A stretch of 64,000 nucleotides of DNA from Caecibacteroides pullorum (GCF_019239235.1 NZ_JAAZTS010000001.1:310001-374000), one strand, 5' to 3'; counted from the stretch's first letter, positions 34,969 to 43,824 are shown. Numbers and translations are program-made. The notes: generated by a model not told the origin, from the letters alone.

Positions 34969-36543
34969 TTATTTGATTTCAAATTCTTCCTTCATGTCTA
35001 TCTCCTCACCATGGGGGTCGTAGAAAACATATTGTAAAAATGCTAGTTTTTGATCGGGAATCACTTTGATGCCTAATCCGTATTTCATTTGCCATTTACG
35101 CTTCAGGGAAACAAGTCCTTGATTGACGTAAGCGGCTACATACGGGTGGATGTGCAACGAGAATTTCTTTACCTTCAATTTGTTGGCTAAGTAATCAATC
35201 TTGTTCTCTAGAGTATCTGTGAATAGGATGGACGATTTTATTTTGCCTTTGCCGAAACAAGTTGGGCAGGTTTCTGTCGTATCAACGTCCATGGCAGGAC
35301 GCACGCGCTGGCGGGTAATCTGCATCAGTCCGAATTTGCTGAGTGGAAGAATGTTGTGGCGTGCACGGTCCTTTTGCATGTTTTGGCACATGCGTTCGTA
35401 AAGCTTTTGCCGGTTCTCGGCTTCGTTCATGTCTATGAAATCGACAACAATAATGCCTCCCATGTCTCGTAATCGTAATTGGCGGGCAAGTTCGTCGGCT
35501 GCACCTAAGTTAACTTCCAGTGCATTAGCTTCTTGTCCATTGGCATTTTTGGTGCGGTTGCCACTGTTTACATCTACCACGTGAAGGGCTTCTGTATGTT
35601 CAATGATAAGATATGCACCGCTTTTATAAGATACAGTTTTACCAAAGGATGCCTTAATCTGCTTGGTAATGGCAAAGTTGTCGTAGATGGGGAGCTGGCC
35701 TTTGTACAGCTTCACAATTCCTGCCCGTTCAGGGGCTATGAGTGTTACGTAATCCTTGATTTCATGATAGACAGCCTCGTTGTTCACGTGGATGCTCTCG
35801 AAGGAAGGATTGAACAAGTCGCGCAACAGGCCTACGGCACGACTGGTTTCTTCGTAAATCAGTGTCGGAAATTTGGTGGCCTTCTGTACTTTGATGATGG
35901 CTTCTTCCCAATGTTTCAGTAATACTTTAAGCTCTCCGTCCAGCTCGGCAACGCGTTTGCCTTCGGCTACGGTACGTACGATGACGCCGAAGTTTTTGGG
36001 CTTAATGCTCATCAGCAGTTGCTTGAGGCGTGCGCGTTCTTCGCTCGACTTTATTTTTTGGGATACGGAGACCTTGTCGTTAAAGGGTATCAGTACGAGG
36101 TAACGTCCGGCAAAGGATAGCTCGGAGGTCAGTCGCGGACCTTTGGTTGATATGGGCTCCTTGACGATTTGCACCACGACTTCTTGTCCTACCTTGAGTG
36201 TATTGGCAATGGTGCCTTCTTTTTCAAGGTCGGGAAGTAGGGTTGCTTTGGTGATAGGGTTGAGTTTTTTTCGGTCGCTTAAAGTTTGCTTTACGTATTT
36301 CTCTAAAGAATTGAATTGAGGACCCAGGTCCTGATAATGAAGGAAAGCGTCTTTCTCGTAACCTACGTCCACGAAGCAGGCATTCAGGCCAGGCATCAAT
36401 TTCCTGACACGGCCCAAATACATGTTGCCCACGGAGAAGGAAATGTTGCGTCCTTCGCTTTGAAGTTCTACCAGTTGCTTGTCTTCAAGCAGGGCGATAG
36501 ACACTTCTTTGGGCTGTACATCTACAACGAGTTCGCTTGTCAC
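34969..36543 (-). CDS. rng: Ribonuclease E/G family endoribonuclease
   Basis: A single-strand-specific endoribonuclease for rRNA maturation and mRNA turnover. 524 residues: an S1-type RNA-binding domain near 35-125 (GNMYLGRVRKLMPGLNACFVDVGYEKDAFLH region), then the RNase E/G catalytic part with HTEALHVVDVNSGN, GGIIVVDFIDM and the zinc-link-like CPTCFGKG. It is RNase G sized, without the long C-terminal scaffold of E. coli RNase E. I chose GTG at 36543 (TSELVVDVQPKEVSIALLEDKQ follows), which gives the usual Bacteroidetes N-terminus; an ATG 33 bases upstream is possible. It lies near HU, mutY and ssb in a conserved block. Confidence 0.93.
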   Translation of the reverse strand: MTSELVVDVQPKEVSIALLEDKQLVELQSEGRNISFSVGNMYLGRVRKLMPGLNACFVDVGYEKDAFLHYQDLGPQFNSLEKYVKQTLSDRKKLNPITKATLLPDLEKEGTIANTLKVGQEVVVQIVKEPISTKGPRLTSELSFAGRYLVLIPFNDKVSVSQKIKSSEERARLKQLLMSIKPKNFGVIVRTVAEGKRVAELDGELKVLLKHWEEAIIKVQKATKFPTLIYEETSRAVGLLRDLFNPSFESIHVNNEAVYHEIKDYVTLIAPERAGIVKLYKGQLPIYDNFAITKQIKASFGKTVSYKSGAYLIIEHTEALHVVDVNSGNRTKNANGQEANALEVNLGAADELARQLRLRDMGGIIVVDFIDMNEAENRQKLYERMCQNMQKDRARHNILPLSKFGLMQITRQRVRPAMDVDTTETCPTCFGKGKIKSSILFTDTLENKIDYLANKLKVKKFSLHIHPYVAAYVNQGLVSLKRKWQMKYGLGIKVIPDQKLAFLQYVFYDPHGEEIDMKEEFEIK

Positions 36544-36655
36544 AATAATAATGCTTTTAAAGTTTACAATATACAAAACTTCAGGTAGGATACAGGAAAG
36601 GTTTGCTGTTTCTCATTCTGACCTGTGCTTTGTAAGATCTCATGTTTATTTAAAC

Positions 36656-36699
36656 AAAGAACAAACTCGCGAGACATTTGTTTCGCAAGTTTGTTCTTT
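36656..36699 (-). terminator. Terminator after the HU/COX24-like gene pair
   Basis: AAAGAACAAACTCGCGA (36656-36672) pairs with TCGCAAGTTTGTTCTTT (36683-36699) with one mismatch. It lies just beyond the small basic gene on the minus strand. Confidence 0.75.
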
Positions 36700-36721
36700 A
36701 TTTTGTCGTTCAGACTAAAAA

Positions 36722-36814
36722 TTACTTTTTGCTTTTATGTCTGTTCTTTCTTAGTCTTTTTTTACGCTTGTGCGTAGACATTTTATGTCTTTTTTTCTTC
36801 TTTCCGCTTGGCAT
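36722..36814 (-). CDS. 30-residue basic AURKAIP1/COX24-like protein
   Basis: A tiny gene that reads MPSGKKKKRHKMSTHKRKKR then LRKNRHKSKK and stop; about 60% of residues are Lys, Arg or His. The motif HK(M)xTHKRKKRLRKNRHK is that of the AURKAIP1/COX24 group seen in all Bacteroidetes, related to small ribosome-bound proteins such as mitochondrial mS38. A role on the ribosome is therefore likely but inferred. It lies 35 bases after HU on the same strand and is followed by a terminator, so the two are probably co-transcribed. Confidence 0.85.
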   Translation of the reverse strand: MPSGKKKKRHKMSTHKRKKRLRKNRHKSKK

Positions 36815-36849
36815 AGCTTCAAATTTTTATGGGTTAATACTATTGTTTA

Positions 36850-37125
36850 TTATTTCTTCACTGCTAGTGTGAATGTCTTGGCAGGCTTAAATGCCGGAAT
36901 ATTGTGTTCGGGGATGATGATCGTGGTGTTTTTAGAGATGTTACGAGCAGTCTTCTGTGCTCTTTTCTTCACTATAAAACTTCCGAATCCGCGAAGGTAG
37001 ACATTCTCATCCTTGGCCAAAGATACTTTGACAGCATCCATGAAGGCCTCAACGGTTGTAAGTACAGTCGTCTTATCAATCCCGGTGTTCTTGGTGATTT
37101 CGTTTACAATATCAGCTTTAGTCAT
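36850..37125 (-). CDS. HU-family DNA-binding protein
   Basis: A histone-like dimeric DNA-bending protein of 91 residues, the normal size. N-terminal helices MTKADIVNEITKNTGIDKTTV, the conserved VYLRGFGSFIVKKRAQKTARN and a beta-arm with NTTIIIPEHNIPAFKPAKTF are all present. The Pro at the arm tip is kept. It is likely in the nucleoid. A TATATTTG -7 box lies upstream. HU and IHF subunits cannot be told apart with certainty here. Confidence 0.93.
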   Translation of the reverse strand: MTKADIVNEITKNTGIDKTTVLTTVEAFMDAVKVSLAKDENVYLRGFGSFIVKKRAQKTARNISKNTTIIIPEHNIPAFKPAKTFTLAVKK

Positions 37126-37177
37126 TTTTTTCTTAAAAAAAATATTATTACTAATGTTTCCTTAATTTTTTGGACTG

Positions 37178-37185
37178 CAAATATA
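37178..37185 (-). promoter_or_regulatory. -7 box of the HU gene
   Basis: TATATTTG on the minus strand, about 53 bases before the HU start codon at 37125. Confidence 0.45.
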
Positions 37186-37270
37186 TAGCTTTTCCGCGTC
37201 TCTGAAAAATATATTTCGGACATTTTTCTAAAAAAGTCTTGGGATTAAGTTTTGTTAGGCGGAAAAGCGC

Positions 37271-37278
37271 TACATTTG
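37271..37278 (+). promoter_or_regulatory. -7 box of the mutY-ssb-gldE run
   Basis: TACATTTG, with a TTTG at 37251-37254 upstream. It lies about 85 bases before the mutY start. Confidence 0.45.
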
Positions 37279-37362
37279 TCGGCCGCCTTTTCTGCTTCCT
37301 GTGGCTTCATTGTCATAAAAGGATGCTTTTCGGTGGAGAAAACACTGTTTTAAGAGGAAAGA

Positions 37363-38400
37363 ATGAATGCTTTTTCAAGAATATTGTTAGATTGGTATGC
37401 TGAGCACAAGCGTGAACTCCCTTGGCGTGAAACCAAAGATCCCTATCGCATCTGGATTTCAGAGATTATCCTGCAACAGACACGGGTAGCTCAAGGTTAT
37501 GAATACTTTCAGCGATTCGTAGAGCGTTTCCCTGATCTGGTCGCTTTGGCTGAGGCTGATGAAGATGAAGTTATGAAATACTGGCAAGGATTGGGATATT
37601 ATTCGCGTGCGCGAAATTTGCATGCTGCTGCCCGTAGTATGAATGGAGTTTTTCCTCGTACTTACGAAGGTGTCCGTGCACTTAAAGGGGTAGGAGACTA
37701 TACGGCTGCGGCCATTTGCTCCATTGCTTACGATATGCCTTATGCGGTGGTGGATGGTAACGTATACAGGGTACTTTCTCGCTATTTTGGAGTGGAAACT
37801 CCGATTGATTCTACTCAGGGGAAGAAGCTGTTTGCTTCATTGGCGCAGGAAATGCTGGATGAAAAACATGCGGCGCTTTATAACCAAGCCATTATGGATT
37901 TTGGAGCCATACAGTGTACTCCTCAATCGCCTTCCTGCATGTTTTGTCCGTTGGCAGATAGTTGCTCAGCATTGGCTACTGGTAAAGTCAATCTTTTGCC
38001 GGTAAAGCAACATAAGACAAGAACGACCGACCGTTATTTTACTTATATATATATATGTATAGGTGGACAGATGCTTCTTCGTAAGAGAACGGGTAACGAT
38101 ATCTGGCGCAATTTATATGAGCTGCCATTGATAGAAGCTGATCATCAACTATCTGTAGATGAGTTGTTGCTTGCTCCAGAGCTGGAAGGGCTTGGCACTA
38201 ATGTGAAACCTGTTGTACGTCCGTTGCAGATGGGGGTTAAGCATGTTCTTTCCCATCAGATTATTCATGCAGATTTTTATGAGATGATTTTTCCTGCTGA
38301 TATTCAAGGTTTCTCGGATTATATACGCATTGAACAAGGAGAATGGGAACGCTATGCTGTGCCGCGGCTCATCCATCAGTTCTTGGAAAAATATGCGTAA
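37363..38400 (+). CDS. mutY: A/G-specific adenine glycosylase
   Basis: Removes adenine mispaired with 8-oxoguanine in base excision repair. 345 residues: the start ELPWRETKDPYRIWISEIILQQT is typical, the helix-hairpin-helix LKGVGDYTAAAIC is followed by the catalytic Asp in VVDGNVYRVLSR, and the iron-sulfur cluster Cys pattern C-x6-C-x2-C-x5-C is intact. The C-terminal third is the NUDIX-like domain that reads 8-oxoguanine. Co-directional with ssb and gldE, an order conserved in Bacteroidetes. Confidence 0.95.
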   Translation: MNAFSRILLDWYAEHKRELPWRETKDPYRIWISEIILQQTRVAQGYEYFQRFVERFPDLVALAEADEDEVMKYWQGLGYYSRARNLHAAARSMNGVFPRTYEGVRALKGVGDYTAAAICSIAYDMPYAVVDGNVYRVLSRYFGVETPIDSTQGKKLFASLAQEMLDEKHAALYNQAIMDFGAIQCTPQSPSCMFCPLADSCSALATGKVNLLPVKQHKTRTTDRYFTYIYICIGGQMLLRKRTGNDIWRNLYELPLIEADHQLSVDELLLAPELEGLGTNVKPVVRPLQMGVKHVLSHQIIHADFYEMIFPADIQGFSDYIRIEQGEWERYAVPRLIHQFLEKYA

Positions 38401-38414
38401 AAGTTTTGTAGATA

Positions 38415-38446
38415 TTTGCACGGTTACATTATTCTGTTTATTTTTG
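38415..38446 (+). promoter_or_regulatory. Promoter of ssb
   Basis: TTTG at 38415-38418, 20 bases, then TATTTTTG at 38439-38446; a good Bacteroides -33/-7 pair 26 bases before the ATG. Confidence 0.6.
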
Positions 38447-38472
38447 GCAAGCAATTTTAAAAGAAAAAAGTT

Positions 38473-38916
38473 ATGTCAGTCAATAAAGTTATTCTGATTG
38501 GAAATGTAGGGAAAGATCCAGAAGTGAGATACTTGGATAGTGGGGTAGCTGTGGCTACTTTTCCTTTAGCTACGTCTGACAGGGCGTATACCTTGGCCAA
38601 TGGAACTCAAGTTCCTGAACGGACAGAATGGCATAACATCGTTTTATGGCGAGGATTGGCTGAAACGGCTGAAAAATACGTGCACAAAGGTGATAAACTT
38701 TACTTGGAAGGAAAAATCCGTACACGTTCGTATGATGATCAGGCTGGCGTGAAACGTTATGTGACCGAGATTTTTGTGGACAGTATGGAGATGCTTTCTC
38801 CTAAGGCTGCTGGGGTAGCTCCTCAAGCAACAGTTCAGCCGAATGTACAACAGCAAAGTATACAATCGCAGGTGGCGCCTGCACAAGATAATGGAGCGGA
38901 TGATTTGCCGTTCTAA
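38473..38916 (+). CDS. ssb: Single-stranded DNA-binding protein
   Basis: Coats single-stranded DNA in replication, recombination and repair. 147 residues: an OB fold with MSVNKVILIGNVGKDPEVRY, TEWHNIVLWRGLAETAEKYV and GKIRTRSYDD, then a Gln-rich linker and the acidic tip DDLPF that recruits partner proteins. It lies between mutY and gldE and has its own promoter. Confidence 0.96.
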   Translation: MSVNKVILIGNVGKDPEVRYLDSGVAVATFPLATSDRAYTLANGTQVPERTEWHNIVLWRGLAETAEKYVHKGDKLYLEGKIRTRSYDDQAGVKRYVTEIFVDSMEMLSPKAAGVAPQATVQPNVQQQSIQSQVAPAQDNGADDLPF

Positions 38917-38939
38917 GTGTTTAACTAAAAATTACTTCT

Positions 38940-40292
38940 TTGGACCCGGACGCTTATTTATGCCAGTTGGCAGATGTTTTTAATGGAATAACAGTACATG
39001 CACCTACCGTGCCATCCATTGTAGCCATTGTTTTGGCTGGCCTTCTTTTACTTGTATCAGGATTTGCTTCGGCTTCTGAGATTGCTTTCTTTTCGCTCTC
39101 TCCAGCCGATTTGAATACGATTGCTGAACACAAACATCCATCTGATTCTAAAATCAGTGATTTATTGTCGGATAGCGAACGTCTGCTCGCTACGATATTA
39201 ATTACGAACAATTTTGTGAACGTGACTATAATCATGCTTTGCAATTTCTTTTTCATGAATGTCTTTGAGTTTCATTCGCCCATTGCAGAGTTTCTGATTT
39301 TGACCGTTATATTAACTTTCTTGCTTTTACTTTTTGGTGAGATCATGCCCAAAATTTATTCGGCTCAGAAGACATTGTCTTTTTGTCGGTTTGCGGCATC
39401 GGGTATATCTATGTTTCGTTCAGTGTTCTATCCGATGGAATCGTTGTTGATGCGTTCTTCTTCTTTTTTGAACAAGCATGTTTCGCATAAAAATCATAAT
39501 ATATCAGTCGATGAATTGTCTCATGCGTTGGAATTAACGGATAAAACTGAAATATCAGAAGAAAGTAACATTTTGGAAGGGATCATCCGTTTTGGTGGAG
39601 AAACAGCTAAAGAAGTGATGACCTCAAGATTGGATGTCGTAGATTTGGATATCCGGACCCCTTTTAAGGATGTGCTGAAATGCATTATAGAAAATGCTTA
39701 TTCGCGCATACCTGTTTATGCAGAGTCGCGTGACAACATTAAGGGAATTTTATACATAAAAGATTTGTTACCCCATCTGAACAAAGGTGATAATTTCCGT
39801 TGGCAATCCCTTATTCGTCCTGCTTATTTTGTTCCTGAGACAAAGATGATTGATGATTTGCTTCGTGATTTCCAAGCCAATAAGATACATATTGCTATTG
39901 TCGTAGATGAATTTGGTGGAACATCAGGTATTGTGACGATGGAAGATATCATAGAAGAGATTGTGGGTGAGATACATGATGAATATGATGATGAGGAACG
40001 GACATATACCGTGCTCAATGATCATACTTGGATATTTGAGGCCAAGACCTTATTGGCTGATTTTTATAGAATAACGAAGATTGACGAAGCTGAGTTTGAA
40101 GAAGTAGCGGGCGATGCTGATACCGTTGCAGGATTATTGCTTGAGTTGAAAGGAGAGTTCCCTGTTTTACATGAGCATGTTTCTTATAAGAACTATGAAT
40201 TTGAAGTACTTGAGATAGATAGCCGTCGTATTCTAAAAGTAAAATTTACTGTGAAGGAACCGGTGACTATAGAAATTAAGGAGGATATGTAG
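38940..40292 (+). CDS. gldE: GldE-type CNNM/CBS-domain membrane protein
   Basis: A 450-residue inner-membrane protein of the CorC/HlyC (CNNM) superfamily. The N-terminal DUF21-type membrane domain (about four helices from 20 to 190, with GFASASEIAFFSL) is followed by two CBS repeats near 215-330 (TSRLDVVDLDIRTPFKDVL; DEFGGTSGIVTMEDIIEEI) and a CorC_HlyC domain at the end. In gliding Flavobacteria GldE is needed for motility and takes part in lipoprotein biogenesis; non-gliding Bacteroides keep it, so its role there may be ion transport. The start is TTG at 38940. The stop overlaps the next start (TAGTG). Confidence 0.88.
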   Translation: MDPDAYLCQLADVFNGITVHAPTVPSIVAIVLAGLLLLVSGFASASEIAFFSLSPADLNTIAEHKHPSDSKISDLLSDSERLLATILITNNFVNVTIIMLCNFFFMNVFEFHSPIAEFLILTVILTFLLLLFGEIMPKIYSAQKTLSFCRFAASGISMFRSVFYPMESLLMRSSSFLNKHVSHKNHNISVDELSHALELTDKTEISEESNILEGIIRFGGETAKEVMTSRLDVVDLDIRTPFKDVLKCIIENAYSRIPVYAESRDNIKGILYIKDLLPHLNKGDNFRWQSLIRPAYFVPETKMIDDLLRDFQANKIHIAIVVDEFGGTSGIVTMEDIIEEIVGEIHDEYDDEERTYTVLNDHTWIFEAKTLLADFYRITKIDEAEFEEVAGDADTVAGLLLELKGEFPVLHEHVSYKNYEFEVLEIDSRRILKVKFTVKEPVTIEIKEDM

Positions 40293-40921
40293 TGGCATTG
40301 TTTCTGCAACATCAGGGGGAGGATTGCCATTGGGCGGTATGGAAGTTGGAAGAAACATTGGAAGAATTGTTTTCTTTGTTTCCTGATAGTAGAAAATACA
40401 GACAAGAAGTCGAAAAGTTTTCTTCTGCCCATCGGCGTTTGGAATGGTGCGCTGTACGTGTTTTGCTCTACACAATACTTGGAGTGGAAAAAGAAATTCG
40501 ATATCAAGATAGTGGGAAACCTTATTTGGCTGATAAATCGTTTTCTTTAAGTATTTCTCATACTAAAGGGTATGTGGCTGTTATTTTAGGTGATATAAAT
40601 AAAGAAGTAGGTATTGATATAGAACAATATGGGGAACGTGTGCGTAAAGTGGCTCATAAGTTTGTTCGTGATGATGAGTTGCCAGGAGCTTATGAAGGTA
40701 CTGATACTTGGGGGATGCTTTTACATTGGTCGGCCAAAGAAGCGGTTTATAAATGTCTGAATATTGATAGTGTGGATTTTCGTGAGCATTTATATATATG
40801 TCCGTTTACTGTTTGTTCTGAAGGGACATTTGGACTCGTTGAATATCGAACAGCTGAATGTTGTCATTTCTCGGTACATTATCGTTTGTTCGCAGATTTT
40901 GTTCTAACTTATATTTGTTAG
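40292..40921 (+). CDS. 4'-Phosphopantetheinyl transferase superfamily protein
   Basis: Transfers the phosphopantetheine arm from CoA to carrier proteins. 209 residues, Sfp-like in layout. The signature residues are present: SLSISHTKGYVAV, VGIDIEQYGERV (metal-binding Asp/Glu) and WSAKEAVYKCL. The start is GTG at 40292, sharing bases with the gldE stop. The gene is AT-rich compared with genes after 44.2 kb. No polyketide or peptide synthase lies nearby, so the target is probably the fatty-acid acyl carrier protein or one elsewhere in the genome. Confidence 0.88.
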   Translation: MALFLQHQGEDCHWAVWKLEETLEELFSLFPDSRKYRQEVEKFSSAHRRLEWCAVRVLLYTILGVEKEIRYQDSGKPYLADKSFSLSISHTKGYVAVILGDINKEVGIDIEQYGERVRKVAHKFVRDDELPGAYEGTDTWGMLLHWSAKEAVYKCLNIDSVDFREHLYICPFTVCSEGTFGLVEYRTAECCHFSVHYRLFADFVLTYIC

Positions 40922-40952
40922 TTTTTGGATAGAAGTTGGCAAATATAAAATA

Positions 40953-40985
40953 AATGTCCGTTCGAAATCGCTTCGCCCGGACATT
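40953..40985. terminator. Two-way hairpin terminator
   Basis: AATGTCCG (40953-40960) pairs with CGGACATT (40978-40985); inside, CGAA pairs with TTCG. It ends the transferase gene on the plus strand and, on the minus strand, the transcript that begins with the cobalamin riboswitch. Confidence 0.7.
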
Positions 40986-41119
40986 ATTTCATAAACTTTG
41001 GCAGAAGTTTACTTGTTTACTTTCTTTGAAGCAGTTTGGATGAATAAAATGAAAGGACAGAAAAGTCCGTGTTCATTAGACTCACCGCTTTTTCCTCGAA
41101 AGCAATGATAAAAAGATAT

Positions 41120-41305
41120 GCATGGCAGGTCTTCTGACTTGTTTCTATTATCAGCGGCCTTCCCGGAAAAGATTCCAGTGGCAAATGGTACGTGCTGATA
41201 ACAATTGTGTGAAACTCACAGCAGCGGGACTGTTCGGGATTTGCACCCGATTCCCTTTTAATCACCTTTTCTGCTTGTAGTGGGAAATAGGCGAACCAAT
41301 GCAAT
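41120..41305 (-). ncRNA. Cobalamin riboswitch without an evident downstream gene
   Basis: On the minus strand the stretch shows, in order, the conserved elements of the adenosylcobalamin-type aptamer: AAAAGGTG, GGGAATC then GGTGCAAATCCCGAACAG, CCCGCTGCTGTGAG, the B12 box GCCACTGG, CCGGGAAGGC and the closing GTCAGAAGACCTGCC. No start of a TonB receptor or B12 gene follows. The next about 200 bases hold only possible 13- and 19-residue peptides and two hairpins, before the convergent transferase gene. An independent -7 box lies directly upstream. This looks like either a riboswitch-controlled small RNA or a remnant left by gene loss. Confidence 0.9.
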
Positions 41306-41306
41306 A

Positions 41307-41314
41307 CAAAGATA
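41307..41314 (-). promoter_or_regulatory. -7 box driving the cobalamin riboswitch RNA
   Basis: TATCTTTG on the minus strand, matching TAnnTTTG, immediately before the aptamer and 56 bases after the histidine kinase stop. A TTTG lies 16 bases further up. Confidence 0.55.
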
Positions 41315-41369
41315 GGAGTTTTTTTTGAATCAAATAGTCGTTTAAAGAAATAATTTGAATAGTTTACAA

Positions 41370-43160
41370 TTATCTTTCTTTGGCTAGAGTAAATACAAAT
41401 TCCAGGCCTCCACCTTGACTGTTTTTTGCAGAGATAGTTCCTCCATGAATCAGTACGGCATTTTTTACGATGGCAAGTCCAAGGCCAGTACCTCCCAATT
41501 TGCGTGAACGTCCTTTGTCTACACGGTAGAACCGTTCGAAAAGCCGATTAAGATGTTCGGGGGATACTCCAACTCCTGTGTCGGCAAAGCTGAAGTAGTA
41601 GAAGTTTTCGTCTTCGCGGAAACAGCTGATGTGAACATGGATATGCGAACCTGCGTATGCGATGGCATTGTCCATCAGATTACGGAAGATGGAGTAGAGC
41701 AGCGAATAGTTGCCGCGGAGCAGGATGTGTGGCTTCAGAGAGTTGACAACAGTAATATCCTTTTCTTCCAATTCGAGCGCTACTTCGTTGACGATGTTTC
41801 CCACTAGTAGACTGACATCCACTTTCTCCATGTCGATGAGGTTAGCTGCCTCGTCCATGCGTGTCAGTACAGAAATGTCTCGTAGAAGGCGAGTTAGTCG
41901 GTTGCTTTGGGTGTAGCATCGTTCTAAAAAAGTCTGCATTTTTTCTTGCGGAAGATCTTGGGTGCTAAGGATGGTTTCTAAATAGCCTTGTATACTGCTG
42001 ACAGGGGTTTTTAGTTCGTGAGCAATGTTTTGAGTAAGTTGTCGTTTTAAGCGTATTTGTTCCTCTTCTTGTGTGATATCATTAATGGAAATCTCGAAAC
42101 TTAGGTCTTGGAATATGATACACTCTACAATAAAAATGCGTCCGTTTTTATTAATGGTGAGAGATATTCTTTTTTCTTCTTTCCCAAGTGGACTGCGGTG
42201 AGCTTTACCTATGAAGTCGGTAATTTTCTGAAATTCACATACAGAGAAGATCTCTTCAGTTGTTTCCAAGTTGGAGTCTGATATCAAGTTGCTGTATTGG
42301 ATAAACAAGTTGTTGACCAATATTTCTTTTTTGTCTTTGGTAAATACACCTAAACCTTCGCGGGATGTCTGAAGGTGTGTGATAAGTTTTTCGCGTTCAA
42401 TGTAGAGTGCTTCCTTTGTTTCACGCAATCGGCGGTAGATCTGAATGATATGTTGTGATATTTCACCTAATTCGTTATGTGGAAAAGCTGATTGGAGGTC
42501 TGTTTCAATTGGCTCGTTCTTATCGGCACGTTTGGCAAACTGGCGTAGTTTGGTGATGGCTGTTCCCAAGCGTGAGGTAAAATGGTAGTAGATGAATATT
42601 AGCACAAGAGTGACAGCCAATGTGAACCACAGGTAGTGGCGATCAGCCGCCAGGTGATTGACTAGGTCAATATCGTAAGGCAGTGCCGAACGGATGATGT
42701 AGGATCCGAAATCTGTGGCTGAATAAAAATAAGGTACACCTGTAGTTTCCGAAGTGCGTCGCACGTCATGGCCTTTTCTATGTTTCAGTGCTTGTTGTAC
42801 TTCTGGCCTATCTTGATGATTTTTGGGACTGATGTTGTGTTCGTAACTGTCATACAAAACAACACCTAGTGGATTAATGATGGTGACACGCAATTCTTTG
42901 GTTGTGCTTTGACTTATGTAGCTATTAAGCACAGAATTCCATAGGCTGTCAGGGGTTTCTGTCAGTCGAAAGTAGAGGTCTTCATTGAAATCCTGCAATT
43001 GCAGGTCGAGCAGTTCTATTTTGTATTCTTTTTCTCGCTGGTATTGGTAAAGGGTAACACTTCCTGCAAATAGCAGGAACAGCAGGAAGACGGATAAGAA
43101 CAGTTTCCGACTGAATGACAGAAAATGCCGATTTTTATTCGGCTTCGAAGCAGTATCCAT
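41370..43160 (-). CDS. Sensor histidine kinase, PhoR-like
   Basis: A 596-residue membrane kinase. Helix 1 near 19-40, an extracytoplasmic sensor of about 130 residues, helix 2 near 175-195, HAMP, a PAS-like segment, HisKA with LTQNIAHELKTPVSSIQGYL (phospho-His), and HATPase with NLMDNAIAYAG, FADTGVGVSPEHLNRLFERF and GGTGLGLAIVKN. All catalytic boxes are intact. It overlaps the upstream response-regulator gene by 26 bases, so they form a translationally coupled pair. The domain plan is like PhoR, but the ligand is unknown. Confidence 0.93.
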   Translation of the reverse strand: MDTASKPNKNRHFLSFSRKLFLSVFLLFLLFAGSVTLYQYQREKEYKIELLDLQLQDFNEDLYFRLTETPDSLWNSVLNSYISQSTTKELRVTIINPLGVVLYDSYEHNISPKNHQDRPEVQQALKHRKGHDVRRTSETTGVPYFYSATDFGSYIIRSALPYDIDLVNHLAADRHYLWFTLAVTLVLIFIYYHFTSRLGTAITKLRQFAKRADKNEPIETDLQSAFPHNELGEISQHIIQIYRRLRETKEALYIEREKLITHLQTSREGLGVFTKDKKEILVNNLFIQYSNLISDSNLETTEEIFSVCEFQKITDFIGKAHRSPLGKEEKRISLTINKNGRIFIVECIIFQDLSFEISINDITQEEEQIRLKRQLTQNIAHELKTPVSSIQGYLETILSTQDLPQEKMQTFLERCYTQSNRLTRLLRDISVLTRMDEAANLIDMEKVDVSLLVGNIVNEVALELEEKDITVVNSLKPHILLRGNYSLLYSIFRNLMDNAIAYAGSHIHVHISCFREDENFYYFSFADTGVGVSPEHLNRLFERFYRVDKGRSRKLGGTGLGLAIVKNAVLIHGGTISAKNSQGGGLEFVFTLAKER

Positions 43161-43824
43161 ATCCCAGGCGTGTTACAATACATTTACCATAATCACCTAT
43201 TTTCTTGCGCAGGCGTGTGATATTTACGTCGATGGTACGGTCCAGCACGTATACTTCGTCGCTCCATACCTTGTTCAGTATGTCCTCACGCGAGAATACG
43301 CGTCCTTTGTTCTGTAATAATAAGAGCAAGATTTCAAATTCCTTTTTAGTTAACGGAGCTTCTTCTCCGTTAATACATACTTTCTTTTTGACGATGTCAA
43401 GTACCAATGATTTGTACACTAGCTGTTCAGGTATACGTTCTGTTTCTTGTGAACTAGTACGGCGTAACACGGCTTTGACACGTGCTGTTACTTCACGTAG
43501 TGAGAAGGGTTTTGATATGTAGTCATCGGCTCCTAAATTGAATCCTGTGACTGTATCGTTTTCCGTATCTTTAGCTGTGATGAAGATGATGGGGATTTGG
43601 GCAGTCTTTTTGTCTTGTTTTAGCATACGTGCCATTTTGAAGCCGGATATTTCACCCATCATTACATCTAACAAGAGTAAGTTGTAGTGACTGATGTCCA
43701 TTTGCAGGGCTTCTTCTGCAGAGTTTGCCGTATCCACTTCGTAACCTTCGTTTTCGAGGTTGAACTTCAAAATCTCGCACAAGTCTTCTTCGTCATCGAC
43801 GACCAATATCCGATAGTTGTTCAT
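43135..43824 (-). CDS. OmpR/PhoB-family response regulator
   Basis: A 229-residue two-domain regulator. The receiver has VVDDEEDL, the phospho-acceptor Asp in LLLLDVMMGEISG, and IFITAKDTENDT and YISKPFS (switch Thr and Lys). The winged helix C-terminal domain shows LTKKEFEILLLLLQNKGRVFSREDIL and DVNITRLRKKIGDYGKCIVT. It is encoded just upstream of its kinase partner. A TGTTACA direct repeat with 11-bp spacing upstream (43926-43943) resembles a binding site for regulators of this family, suggesting autoregulation. Confidence 0.94.
   Translation of the reverse strand: MNNYRILVVDDEEDLCEILKFNLENEGYEVDTANSAEEALQMDISHYNLLLLDVMMGEISGFKMARMLKQDKKTAQIPIIFITAKDTENDTVTGFNLGADDYISKPFSLREVTARVKAVLRRTSSQETERIPEQLVYKSLVLDIVKKKVCINGEEAPLTKKEFEILLLLLQNKGRVFSREDILNKVWSDEVYVLDRTIDVNITRLRKKIGDYGKCIVTRLGYGYCFEAE

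Noticed and set aside
41017..41304. 95-codon open frame over the cobalamin riboswitch
   Set aside because: It reads straight through the folded aptamer, so it is structural RNA, not a protein.
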